Source: Xestospongia muta
Lineage: Eukaryota > Porifera > Demospongiae > Haplosclerida > Petrosiidae
NCBI GenBank assembly: GCA_963693285.1
Contig: OY848930.1
Coordinates: 2,852,001-2,916,000, forward strand
Reading direction: 5' to 3'
Length of the DNA stretch: 64,000 nucleotides
Both the position numbers and the translations under genes were made by a program. The notes under the pieces were generated by a model. The model was given only the letters and a program-made list of their open reading frames with translations. It searched no databases and had not been told where the DNA came from. Each line of letters starts with the position of its first letter. Within the stretch, counting starts at the first letter, position 1. Shown here piece by piece: positions 36,386 to 56,185 of this stretch.

Positions 36386-39300
36386 CAGTAAATGACATTA
36401 TTGTCAAATTGAATCCAGAGGAAGCTCACACCCCAGCAGTTAGTCATATTTAAAATAAAATATTCTCTTGATATCCATTGTTCATTATCTATTAATTAGT
36501 TAAAAGGTGTTGATTGATAATATCATATGTAGTATATGTTTTTGTTGATGTGTGTTTGTGTAATGACATGATGTATTACATCATAATAAGCAACTGACAA
36601 TCAACTCAGCATATATGAGTACGTAATATTTTCTCTCTTCCATAGGTTGTACCAACTATTAGAGAAATACTTCATCTGACAAAATGTTTAAATCCTCATT
36701 GTAAATACCATATGATAAGAACAATATAGACATCACAGAGCAGGCAGTTAAGAAGGTAATGTAGAATTGTTTCAATAACCATTCTATGTACATAATTACT
36801 ACACTGTGTATTATATTAAGTATATGCTATGACAAAGTACACATGCTATATCTTTATGACAATGTTCATTTTTTGATCTTTCACCAAACAAATTAATTTT
36901 TTTTGCCAAACGTTTCAACAGTTAGTTCAACTGTCATCATCAGTGGCTACATAATAATAGATGCATGAATGAAAAAACAGTCCTATTTATACTCTACACT
37001 AGGTTCAAAAGAGTATATATAAATAGGACTGTTTTTTCGTTCATTCCTTTATTATTATATAGCCACTGATGATGACAGTTGAACTAACTGTTGAAACGTT
37101 TGGTAAAGAAAATTACTTTGCTTGGTGAAAGATCAAAAAATGAACATTACTATAATCTTACCCAAACACCCAGGTCTCTTTCATATCTTAATGACAAACT
37201 ACTTTTGTTTAGAAGCAGGCAATAATATCTAAAAAGATATAAAAATTATATTGAATTTTGACCAAAGCTAAGAAAAGGAAACTTTGTGTATGTAAATTGA
37301 GTTAATGTGCTATTTTTTTTAATTTGGCATTTTTTGTTGTGGTTTGCAGCAATTAGAAAAAGTTAATGAAGAGTTGTAATTAATAGACAAAGACAATGAG
37401 GTCCAGACTCAGGAAACTGAATCTGATAATGTCACACTATGAGAAGAAGGAATAGTATGCCTTTGATTCAACTTGCTAATGATAATAATTTGGCTAATAA
37501 TTTTGTGTCTTAACCATTTTCACATCTATACTTTTCTTTTATAGTCTCAGTTATCTGAAAGAAAGCCCTGTCTTCATGGTAATTTTGATGAGTTATTGCA
37601 ATGTTATTTCTCTCTCTCCAACTCACCTAATACCTGTGAATATACTTCGTGTAACAGTAACATAATTAAATTTTCTTAAGAATTATATTTTGCTTAGCAT
37701 AACATAGTTACTGTATGAGTTATAGTTTATTGCTGCATATTACTATACAGTGGATCAAGATGATCAGTCAACTCAAAACATAGCTTCCTCTTCCTCCTCC
37801 GCATCTTTATTTTGTGACATACTGACTGATGTTACTAAATACTCAAAATTTTGAGAACTATCTACATTATATTATGGTGATGCACCTATTGGAGATAGTG
37901 GTATCGTATCTAGTATTGAATTTGATAGAGATGTTGAGTTCTTTGCTGTTGGAGGTTATGCTAAAAGAATTAAGGTGAGACTACTGTTGGTTTAATATTG
38001 TATGATATATAACATGTTGGTATATTTCCTATTTGTCTACCTTTCTTGTTTAGATTGATTTTTCTCTTATTTTCAGATTTTTGACTATTCACTACTGACT
38101 TCTTATCACCTTAAGTTCAATACAATTCATTATCCTGTCAGTGAGATATCTGCCATGATAAAATTATGTATCTATTTATAATGTGTGTGTGTACACATAC
38201 CTGATGTGCATGCGTGTCATAAATTTTGTACATATAATTGTTGTTATATGTATATATGTATATAACAAAGTCAAAAGTAGATTCAAATTGATATAGTATC
38301 AATGCAGAAAGAACAATATACATCTTTTTCAGTTCTCTAGCCTATAACCCTTACCTCAAGCAGCAGTTAGCAGGTAGTGATTTTGATGGTACATATCAAT
38401 CTGTGATACTCACCATAACAAATCTATCCACATATATCAGGTCAGTATAATTTGTGTCCATTCTTTTCTGGGGCTTAAGTGTTAGTATTACTCACAGCAA
38501 TGAACAACATGGCAATACTAGCTTCTTATAGCCAGTGCTTCTTCAATCCAAAGAAACGAGGATCTGGTATATTACTATTTAGTGTCTCATTCTACTATTT
38601 AGGAGCATCATAGAAGAGTGTGGTCTGTTCACTATAACAAATATGACTCATCTCTCTTGGCTTCTGGTAGTAGTGACTGTTCTCTTAAACTGTGACATTA
38701 AACATTAAACCACAGTGCTCAGTCTCTACCTACACAAGATATTATCTGTAGTGTGAGATTTCAACCTAATAATAGATATGGTCTGGCTTACGGTAGTACT
38801 TGTAGGAGAATACATGTGCTACATAACTGTCCATGAGAAATATCTTAGTTATTATCATCATAGCAGCTTTAAATGCAATCAACAACGCTGTGTATCATTT
38901 CTGCAGATTGTATAATTAGGTTGATGGATATAAGAATGTTTTCAAAGCCTGTATTGTCCTTGAGAGATCATAAAAAGGTCGTTACCTATGTGGACTACCT
39001 TAATGATAATGATCTAGTCTCAGTGTAAGTTACTATTACTGTAAACATGCCTTGCTAGCTGAGTGGATTAATGGATGAATCAATTATACTGTTTATAGCT
39101 CAACAGATGGTGAACTTAAACTCTGGTCTGTGGAGACAGGGACCTGTCTAAGAACTTACAAAGGACACACCAATTCTATAAAGTTTGTGAGACTGTCTGT
39201 AAACAATGGATATATTAGTTGCAGTAAGGAGTTAGTTTTTGTTTATATATGACACACGTGACTCTCTGATCTGTTAGGATCAGAAGACAACTCTTTATAC

Positions 39301-39727
39301 ATTTATCAACAGTTTATAAGTCAACCTATACTACAGTACAAGTTCACAATTCCAAGAAGTGTTTTAGTAAGTTGATTATTGGGAGTACATATTTAGTGTA
39401 CATTAATACTTTATATTGTGAAAACCTTAAAATAGATCTAATCAATAAATCTTACAAAATGACGACACTGTCAAGTCTTTATTGTCTGTCTTCTTTAGCC
39501 TGTTGCAAATGAGCAACATTTTGTGTTAGCTGTTTTTATTAGCTATAGAAAAGTAAAGAAAACAATATTGATACATGTCAAGTAACAGCAGATTAACTAA
39601 TTTTCTTCAATCTCTAAAAATAGCTATGTTGAAATGTAAATCTCTGCTTCTTATTTAATTTTAGGGCTCAAGAAGTGTTGTGGTTGTTGCTAACAGCCAA
39701 AGTTACGTCAAAGTATACGTGAAATGA
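36386..39727 (+). pseudogene. COP1: decayed COP1 (RFWD2) E3 ubiquitin ligase gene
   Basis: Splice-bounded segments follow the order of COP1: VNDIIVKLN (about 36390, like the VNELILK after the RING), coiled-coil QLEKVNEEL (37350), DILTDVTKYSKF (about 37820), GIVSSIEFDRDVEFFAVGGY (37890-37975), HYPVSEI, SLAYNPYLKQQLAGSDFDGT (38340), RRVWSVHYNKYDSSLLASGS (38600), VRFQPNNRYGLAYGST (38755), PVLSLRDHKKVVTYVDYLND (38950), STDGELKLWSVETG (39105), CGSEDNSLYIYQQF (39280) and SVVVVANSQSYVKVYVK with TGA (39727). These are the WD40 propeller blades. In-frame stops at 37377 (TAA), 37852 (TGA) and 38693 (TGA where WD40 has W), plus a foldback insertion at 36861-37148, break it. The RING exon is not seen. 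The decay is recent enough that most splice sites survive. Confidence 0.82.
36861..37148. mobile_element. foldback element (long inverted repeat)
   Basis: The left arm from AATGTTCATTTTTTGATCTTTC to about 36998 is repeated in reverse complement from about 37012 to GATCAAAAAATGAACATT at 37148. A loop of roughly 15-20 bp separates them. The arms, about 130 bp each, share segments such as CAACAGTTAGTTCAACTGTC and are about 90% identical. There is no coding capacity. This is a MITE or foldback insertion between exons of the COP1 relic. Confidence 0.85.
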
Positions 39728-40035
39728 TTTTAGTTTTCAAACTAATCATGTACTACATGTAGGTTCTAGAAATGACCTGATATCGACGTTTATTTCTGTA
39801 ACATACACTATTAACGTGAAACGACGCTTACCTAATTAAAATTTCATAAATATTTCGGCGACTGTACAGCAAGCTTTGAGGCTGAATCACCTTTTGATAT
39901 TGAAACGTGTCGTCCCGCGATAGAAATATCTTTGAGCAGCACTAACTGATCAAAGTTCTATGCGACTCTTTGGAAATAAAAGGAGATCGAGGGACTACTC
40001 CCAGATATATAATCAGCGAAGATTTACTAGACGAC
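39728..40035. other. spacer and promoter between COP1 relic and T-box gene
   Basis: About 300 bp with locally higher GC content (cgtcccgcgatag, cggcgactg). It probably holds the T-box promoter. A frame in phase with the T-box gene runs open from 39946 but has no ATG before 40036. Confidence 0.45.
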
Positions 40036-41500
40036 ATGTGGAACAACGTTACTCTGCCAGACTTAGACGTAGAAGCAGAAAACGCAGCAAACATGGAGGA
40101 ATTAGAGCAGTTTGTCAAATACATTGATGGTGAGGACGAAAGCAGTGAAAAGGATAAGAGTCAGCAGAGCCAAAAACCACAATGTGCTCGTAAACTCCCC
40201 ACGCCGACCCCGAGTTTTCTTACGTGTAAAATGGAATTAGTAAACTCAGAACTATGGAAGTGCTTCTCTTCTGTAGGAACTGAAATGGTTATCACAAAAA
40301 GTGGAAGGTAAGACATATAGCTTGTTTTGGACTGTATTTGACTGCATTGTTTATATGTGTATATTCTGTAGGAGAATGTTTCCAGCAATTATTATTTCTG
40401 TTGCTGGTCTTTCTCCAGACTCTCTTTATTCCATCTACCTTGACATTTTACCAGCAGATGATTATCGCTACAAATACATAGAAACAGATTGGGTACCAGT
40501 AGGGAAAGCAAATAAAAAAGTAAATTATCGTAGTTATAATCATCCAAAATCACCAAATACTGGAGTCTACTGGATGGAGAAGCCAATATCTTTCAAATAT
40601 TTGAAAATTAGTAACAATAAATCAACTGAATGTGATGACCAGGTAAGATCATCATAATCACTACAACATTACTAATATTGTGTGTCTTTGTCACATTTAC
40701 AATCATTATTCTATAAATTATAGATCATTCTTAATTCTATGCAAAAGTACAATCCTTCTATTCGGATTATGTGTGAATCTAAAAAGGACAAGCAATCATT
40801 TCAGTTTCCAGATACCACTTTTATAGCAGTAACTGCATATCAAAACAACAAGGTAAGAAACAGTAAAACAGTGCTGTTATCACCCTAACACGTAAAACTA
40901 TTAATGAATATAATATTTTGCTTCTATCAGATGAAACAATTGAAAATTAAATATAATCCATATGCCTGTGCATTTCGAGACTCCATGCCCTCTGAGACTA
41001 CTGGCGAAGCACTGAAAGGAGGTCAAATTTGTAGCCCAACAAAAACAGTTTCTCCACCTCAAACTCTTCCATCATCTAGTACAGATATCAATACCACTGT
41101 AGAATCAGGTAATTGTTTGCAAATACTTAAGTTCTCACCTCTCTTTAAATTATTGCCATCATCCAATTATCACATTAAGCTCAGATTTTTTAATCATGTC
41201 CCCTTTTCCTTTCCACAAAGAATTTGTAAGTTCCAATAGCAGCTGTTCAGAAATGCCCTCCCCAAACAACTGTGTCCCAACTATACCACCTAATCCAGAG
41301 CCACTAGAAAGTCCATATGGCTGGCCACTTGATTTTTCACCAGATGAGTATAGTCTTTACAACTATGCTTTGATACATCCACCTCCATTATTGGATGAGA
41401 CCGTTTCATTCTCAGCACCCTACCTCCGTCAAATAGCTCGGTAAGTTACCTCAATATCATTTAGAGAGTTGTGAGCTTTTTTTATTGAAGGCCGCATTAG
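40036..41500 (+). CDS. T-box transcription factor, divergent
   Basis: Exons 40036-40307, 40372-40642, 40724-40852, 40931-41108, 41221-41440 and 41491-41500 give exactly 360 codons including the stop (359 aa). The T-box starts near residue 65 (ELVNSELWKCF, VGTEMVITKSGRRMFP) and ends at LKIKYNPYACAFRDS. Hallmarks are VAGLSPDSLYSIYLDILPAD, YRYKYIETDWVPVGKA, HPKSPNTGVYWM, ILNSMQKYNPSIRIM and FPDTTFIAVTAYQNNKMKQL. It is a DNA-binding regulator of development. The C-terminal 110 residues are Pro/Ser-rich (PNPEPLESPYGWPLDFSPDE). WVPxGK and LKIKYNP look Brachyury-like, while DILPADDYRYK looks Tbx-like, so I do not assign a subfamily. ATG 40036 is the first in-frame ATG after the upstream stop. The tiny last exon is inferred from the splice sites. 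Confidence 0.85.
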
Positions 41501-41696
41501 GAAGCTCAAGAGTGGATTAAAAGTCCCATTAAAATACCAGACTGTCTACAATTAAATGATCCACCATGTAATGGAAATACTGTACGAAAAGGAATTTAAA
41601 TTCTCAAAATTTTGTTTCGTTTATTTTTCCTTGGCAACATTCAACTTATTATTTGTCAAAATTCAATATTTTAAAGTTATCAATATATCAATAACT
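41501..41696. other. T-box 3' flank
   Basis: AT-rich; nothing recognised. Convergent with GRF relic copy B. Confidence 0.35.
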
Positions 41697-42095
41697 CAGT
41701 CCTCATATTCAGATTCTAATTTACATCCATCATGATCCATTGGTGATCCTGTCACTGAAGAATATTCCTACTGGAAAAAACCACAACCATTTCTCCTACT
41801 CTTAGAACAAGCAAAAAAATATTGGCTCTCATTAGGTCTATGTGTACTTGTAACTTTACAACATGACCTTTTGTCACAGTCACAAAAAGATGGAGTGATC
41901 TCTAAATCTTGATCAATTTCTTATACTGTCTCTAGTATTGCTGCTTCTTGCATTACTACTAGTATATATAGTATACTAATGATGTCAGGTATAGATTCCT
42001 CATATTTGAATATTCGTCATCATTACTATCAAAACATAATTTGTTCAGAAGTTCCTCATCATTATCCATTAGAACATCTAAAACCTCTTCACCTA
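41697..42095 (-). pseudogene. GRF zinc-finger protein relic, copy B
   Basis: Minus strand, same order as copy A (24233-24760): acidic DNDEELLNKLCFDSNDDEYS, then DLEITPSFCDCDKRSCCKVT and FFACSKSRRNGCGFFQ followed by TAG where the GRF motif normally has W. EYSSVTGSPMDHDGCKLESE and an acidic tail come after. The G-C-G-F-F-Q ending, missing in copy A, supports the GRF call. The spacer that splits copy A is absent here. Stop and missing start make it a relic. Confidence 0.6.
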
Positions 42096-42710
42096 TACTT
42101 TCCACATCATACAAATCCATCAAACATGCCTCAAATCAATATTGCATTAAACAATACATGGGATGAAGTGACATAAAACAACTTTATCTGCTAATAGGAC
42201 ATCTACTATTTCAGAAGTCAAAACAGTCTATTTTGAAGCATATAGAGATTCACCAAGACTTTATTAAATGGGTTGAAAATCAAGTGAACTGGGTTTGGGA
42301 ACTTAGTAATGTCATTGACTTAAATGATCTTTTCAAAAAGGTACATCCATATTTTGACTTCTTATATTGTGACTTGATTGTCAATATGCATGAATAAATT
42401 ATTATAAGGCAAAGCTAAAAGTTTTACTTCACTGTCTACAGTAAAACAGATCAGAGATGACCTTAAAAAGATATACTTTCACATCATACAAATCCATCAA
42501 ACATGCCTCAAATCTATATTGCATTAAACAGTACATGGGATGAAGTTAATATTAAACAACTTTATCTGCTAATATCACATCTACTACCTCACAAGTTAAA
42601 ACAGTCTATTTTGAAACATATAGAGATTCATCCAGACTCAGTTTTCATTAAGTACTTTGTCAACCAATCAAACCCTGAGTGTCTTATAGCTTATGCTTAA
42701 ACCAAACTAC
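42096..42710 (+). repeat. tandem duplication of a degenerate coding segment
   Basis: Two copies of about 165 bp lie roughly 370 bp apart (42100-42270 and 42474-42640). Each starts TTTCCACATCATACAAATCC (the second with one base less), then CCTCAAATC, and reads MPQIYIALNSTWDEVNIKQL then YLLISHLLPHKLKQSILKHI. Between them a frame reads FIKWVENQVNWVWELSNVID then LNDLFKKVHPYFDFLYCDLI. These hydrophobic alpha-helical segments resemble accessory domains of sponge repeat-receptor proteins, but I cannot name a family. Stops interrupt copy 1. Confidence 0.5.
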
Positions 42711-42899
42711 AATTTATGTGTGTCACTAGTATCTTTGGTCTAACAATTAATGGTGAACCCATCATGAAATAAGATGAGAATATGAAATTCACTTTTGAAT
42801 CAAACCTTGTAGCAATATTGACTAAGTATGGGCAGTTGTTTATGTCTATTTTGGAGAAATCCATCCCCTGATCTTCCTTACCAATGCATACCAAGCTTC

Positions 42900-43260
42900 C
42901 TTAGCTAACAAAGTCTCTTCTCCAAAAGGCCCAAAGAAATTGACATCTTTTTCATAAGGCAGCTTGGCATCACATGATTGGTACCCACTTAAACAACTAT
43001 CACAAATATAGAAATGAGGTTACCAACTTGATGAAAGAGGGAAAGAAAGCCTACTATTTTGCCTTGCTGAAACAAGAGGTTTTTGGAAAGTTATAAGATA
43101 CTTTTATTATTCATGTAGCTCCTATACCTACTCTGTCTTGTGGTAGTGATTTACTAACCATTAATGTAGATGAAGATAATGGCTTAAACCACTTTTTAAG
43201 TGAATGTACAACAGACAACTTCCTCCCATCATCTCAACTGATTGCCTAGTTTCATTACAT
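42900..43260 (+). mobile_element. LINE relic, endonuclease-RT linker
   Basis: The + strand reads LQKAQRN, a stop, HLFHKAAWHHMIGTHLNNYH, KYRNEVTNLMKEGKKAYYFA, then after shifts DEDNGLNHFLSECTTDNFLP. The pattern KYRNxVxxLMKxxKKxYY followed by LNxFFxxCF is the linker ahead of the reverse transcriptase in CR1/L2-like LINEs. It is broken by stops and frameshifts. Confidence 0.5.
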
Positions 43261-45682
43261 TAGATACTTATTTATGTACATTTGAAGAGTTTAATAATCA
43301 ACTCATACACATTGACATAACTAATTCTAGTGGGTCTCATTGAATTACTAATCAAATGCTAAAAGCAACAACTGTTTGGTTCCATTGCTCAGATTTTCAA
43401 TGTCAGTATTATCACCGTGGTGTGTCTTGTATCAACAATTTGTGACTTGTTATTGATAACAGATGTCATTGTGTTATTAAATAGATGAACTATACCATGT
43501 ATTTTTCTATGCAATGTATAGATGATGTATTTGTTATGTATATACTACATTCCTTTTAAACCAACTGTAATATTGTGTTAACATGTGTCATATTATAATA
43601 CCATTGTCTTTACATTGTTGTCTTAACATTGTGGATTTGTAATTAATCTTTTTAAAATAAATTTGCAACAGTATTATGAACAATGTAATAATGTTTAAGA
43701 AAAGTAAATCATAACAAAATAATAAATACTGATGTAAATACATAATAATTAATATACTAAAAATTCCAACAATGTCAATCAAATTTAAATGTTAATCAGT
43801 CTGTGGTTAATCAATAGATATTTGGTAAATGATATTCTTAGAGAGTGAATTATAAAAGTTAAGTGGTATTTCAAACTCACATAATGCAAGCTTTAAACAG
43901 AAGTATACCTCAGTACAATTTAGAGCAAATTGTAAAAGCTATGATAATTATAACTAGAAAACTGCTCAACGGTGACTGTCACTAATTTATTTCATAAACA
44001 ACTACAACCCTACACTGTCAGCATGTGTGGGTACCATTCTCATTTCATTGAGATGTGAATGCACAGAAGAAGGAAAAAACTCACAATAAATCATCATGTT
44101 GAATAGAATGATATTGTATAGTTTATTTTATGTGAAGCAACTTTGAATATTATCATATGTGGAGACATTAGAACTGAATGAGAATGTCAAATGCAAAAGG
44201 TAATAAGATCTAGATCTGGAACAGTAAGTTGGTAATACCTTATTAGTCATGCCTTTTTAAGTTGCTGTGTAACTCAATGTTACAGTTTCAAAGATGCATA
44301 CAAAAAACAAAGATAACTGTTAAACAAACATATACAAGGTGGTCCAAAACAATCTTAGGAATCAGCCTATCATATATAATCCTATAATGTTTTATCTTAA
44401 TATCTGTTGCCTTAAGTTACAGTGTCCCATTTATGTTGATCAGTGAAGTACCTTTATAACCTAATGAACTAGATGTCATCTCAGTACTTGCTTCATATCA
44501 ATTTCCAATATCAAATGAGTCACAAATAATGGCTCCACTTGCTATTAACCTTACAAACCTCAGACATATCCTGCACAATTATTCCCAATTCATTACTGCA
44601 TGTGTGCATACAAATGTAAATACAATGCTGGCTCACTTTCTATTAAGTTCATAGAGTGCTAGCATTCTGATAGTGTGTCATTCTCACACCTTCCAAGCTA
44701 TTACTCAGAAAACTGGAATCAAAAGCAGTTAAAGTAAGATTACAATAATTTTGAAGAAGTATATTATTTTATTATGTTTATAGTAATCTCAAAGCCAAGA
44801 ATGGTTTAGCCAAAGTCATAATATTGATTTTTTGTTTACTACAAGAGGTGGTTATATATGTTCAGAGTACTAATTTACTAACTCTATTGATGCTGCATTC
44901 AAGCCGACAAATATTCCATATTAACACTTTGGTATTTATTTAATTTTACTAGTGATCAAGGTATAACTTTTAAGATTGCCCTTAGTCAATTAGATCATTT
45001 ACAATTAAAGACATGTAGACTTTTAATGCTAAAATTTTGACTTCATTCCCAATTCTCACTCTATACTGATATTAAAACTGTTAATACGATGAGATTGGGT
45101 ATTTTGTTTAAAAGTGTGGAGTCAGATATGAGGTACTTATCATTATTTTTAGTAGCATCCTGGTAGTACTAATACTTTTTATAAATGTAATTTTACTTAC
45201 TATAATGAATCTGCTACTCTTCTCTGCTATTGTAGTCACATGGAACAGTTTAAATTAGGATGGATACCAGTCACTGAAGAGAAAATCTTTCCTGAGGAGA
45301 CATTTTTGTTGTAATGATATCATCAGGTTCTACTAACTTATCTCAGTGGTGCTTAGATATCATTTTACTTATGTCAGTAGTATAGTCTTGTGAACCAGAC
45401 AGCACCTATCCATTTATTATTTAAATCTTCCTCAGCTATAATAGAGAATGATGACTATCATTTAACTTAATACTTGTATAACTTCATGTATCTTTTATAT
45501 TATTTCACTCATTTTATCTTTACTTAAGTTTCTACTAAAAAAATATAGCAAAGATCTTATGCAGGAATTACAAAAAGTGTTGAGAAAAAGTGCAAAACTG
45601 AAAATATAAGAATTTGAGAATCAACTAAAGAATAAATATATTAACGACTACTAGACAATTTTACTTCTGTTTCATGGTATGG
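43261..45682. other. AT-rich intergenic, nothing firmly recognised
   Basis: No tandem array and no supported gene. A short frame near 45225-45312 reads CSHMEQFKLGWIPVTEEKIF without family support. It may contain more degraded LINE sequence downstream of the linker relic. Confidence 0.4.
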
Positions 45683-47013
45683 CTACTTTGGTGAAGTCAA
45701 AATGTTCTCTTGATAGATCCAGACCATCAAAAGTACAATTCCTAAGATGACCAGACAAAACAACATTTCTGCCCAGCCTAGTTGCATCCATTGTGGTGGG
45801 TCTGATGTCATTGAAGGTGGTAACTTTGGAGGAACAAGTGACGACTGTCGATGAGAAGGTGATGATGATTCTTGAGTAGCAGCCTTTGGTACTGGTATAA
45901 CTGGAGTGGACTTGAGTTTACTCTGCTGATGTAATTCTCTGCGACTCAGTCTTTTACCTACTGATGATCCTGTTGGTGTCCCTTCTTCATCGCTAGATAA
46001 ATAATAGCTATGCATTGGAGGCCTTTGAACAACAGTGGAATGTCGTAAGTAATATCGACTGGGAGTAATGGTATCCATTGTTAAATGACCTTCTTTAGCA
46101 CTCTCTTCATTTTTGGGAGTAGAAGAGCTTTGATGAGAAGAGGGAGATGATGCTATAACCTCTTTCTTCTTTCTCTGCATACCACGACCACGAGAGTTAC
46201 TCCGACGTCTCCTTCTAACTTTTTTACGATGGACTTTTGGTGTGGCTTCTTCATCACTTGACAGAACTGCTCCTGGAGTCTATGTTGTAAAGAGAAAGTA
46301 TGTTGATATACTTAAACTTGCTAAATGAAAGATCACAATCAGTGGCTGTATTGTCAGTATGTTTATAAATGCTCACATCCAATACATCTGGTGCACTAAA
46401 CTATTATTTGCTAGGCTACATATTGTCAGTATTAACATGTACACATAATGTAGATGTATATATAAAAGGAAATGACACTTATCAGGTTAGTTGTGTATGT
46501 GAGGTCACTAGAGTATTAAATTGCATGACATTACATTAAGGCTGTAACTCAATTCTTATGCTACAAATACAAGTTAACAACATTTCAAATATAATATTTA
46601 CAATAATAATAAAGTAGGTGTGGTGAATTTTGTGTACTATGGGATTGAGTTGACATGCCTATTATGCTGTTATGTATTATCAAGTAGTGATGAAACATAT
46701 AGCTAGTCCTTTTACCTCAATGTCAAAGGAATGAGTCTTGGTGTATTCCTCGATAGCATCATTACAGTTAATAAGACTGCTCTCAGGTTCCCAGCTATCA
46801 TATGTACTGTCATATCCAGTCCAACGGATTTTGAACAATATCTGATCATTTTCTTTCTTCATTCCAATAATACTATCAACCTGATGAAAAAATGGCGTAA
46901 ATAACTTGAGAAAATTGCGTAAAAGCTTAAAAGGCTAAAAGCTTAGCTATCAAATCAATTAATTAATTTGTTTACTTTACCTCGTACAAGGACCCACGTT
47001 TCGTTCTAGCCAT
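45683..47013 (-). CDS. tail-anchored chromodomain protein (264 aa)
   Basis: Exons 47013-46981, 46880-46716 and 46279-45683 join in phase. The chromodomain is residues 9-61 (LYEVDSIIGMKKENDQILFK, IRWTGYDSTYDSWEPESSL). The methyl-lysine cage positions of HP1 are all aromatic: Y10, W31 and Y34. A strongly basic stretch follows (residues about 80-107, KVHRKKVRRRRRSNSRGRG), then a Ser/Pro-rich spacer with acidic SSDEEG. The C-terminus is hydrophobic: EMLFCLVILGIVLLMVWIYQ, residues about 237-256, then eight residues to the stop. This is the layout of a tail-anchored membrane protein. A chromodomain plus basic region plus anchor suggests an inner nuclear membrane tether for methylated chromatin, similar in logic to CEC-4 or LBR, but I know no family with this exact layout. 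The ATG at 47013 starts MARTKRG, close to the histone H3 N-terminus. The gene is divergent from DHX38 with 214 bp between the ATGs. Confidence 0.82.
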
Positions 47014-47227
47014 AATGAATCAGGTACCAGCTCAAGGGCAGTAGATAACTTCAGGGTATAAAAGTTCAGGTTATCGTCGTCGTCTCTATGGCCACCTTTT
47101 CTGTTTAAACATGCAGTTGCTTTGACAACCGTCTTTGAATTTACTCTACCACAGGAAATGTATCACGTGATTGTCATAAGCCATCCTTCATTTAACCACG
47201 TTGAAGTCTGGAGGGGCGGAGAAACAG
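47014..47227. promoter_or_regulatory. bidirectional promoter region, chromodomain gene / DHX38
   Basis: Only 214 bp separate two divergent start codons. It holds a TCACGTGA E-box-like palindrome (about 47163-47170) and GC-richer sequence than the flanks. No TATA box is evident. Confidence 0.55.

Positions 47228-56185
<8,958 letters not shown>

Noticed and set aside
36650..36760. Frame VVPTIREILHLTKCLNPHCK as a COP1 exon
   Set aside because: Position and acceptor fit, but I could not match the residues to COP1 with confidence.
39960..40035. ATG at 39960 and a TTG-started extension as the T-box start
   Set aside because: The ATG is out of frame with the T-box; the in-phase extension has no ATG, so 40036 is used.
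45225..45312. Short frame CSHMEQFKLGWIPVTEEKIF
   Set aside because: Too short, no splice support and no recognisable family.
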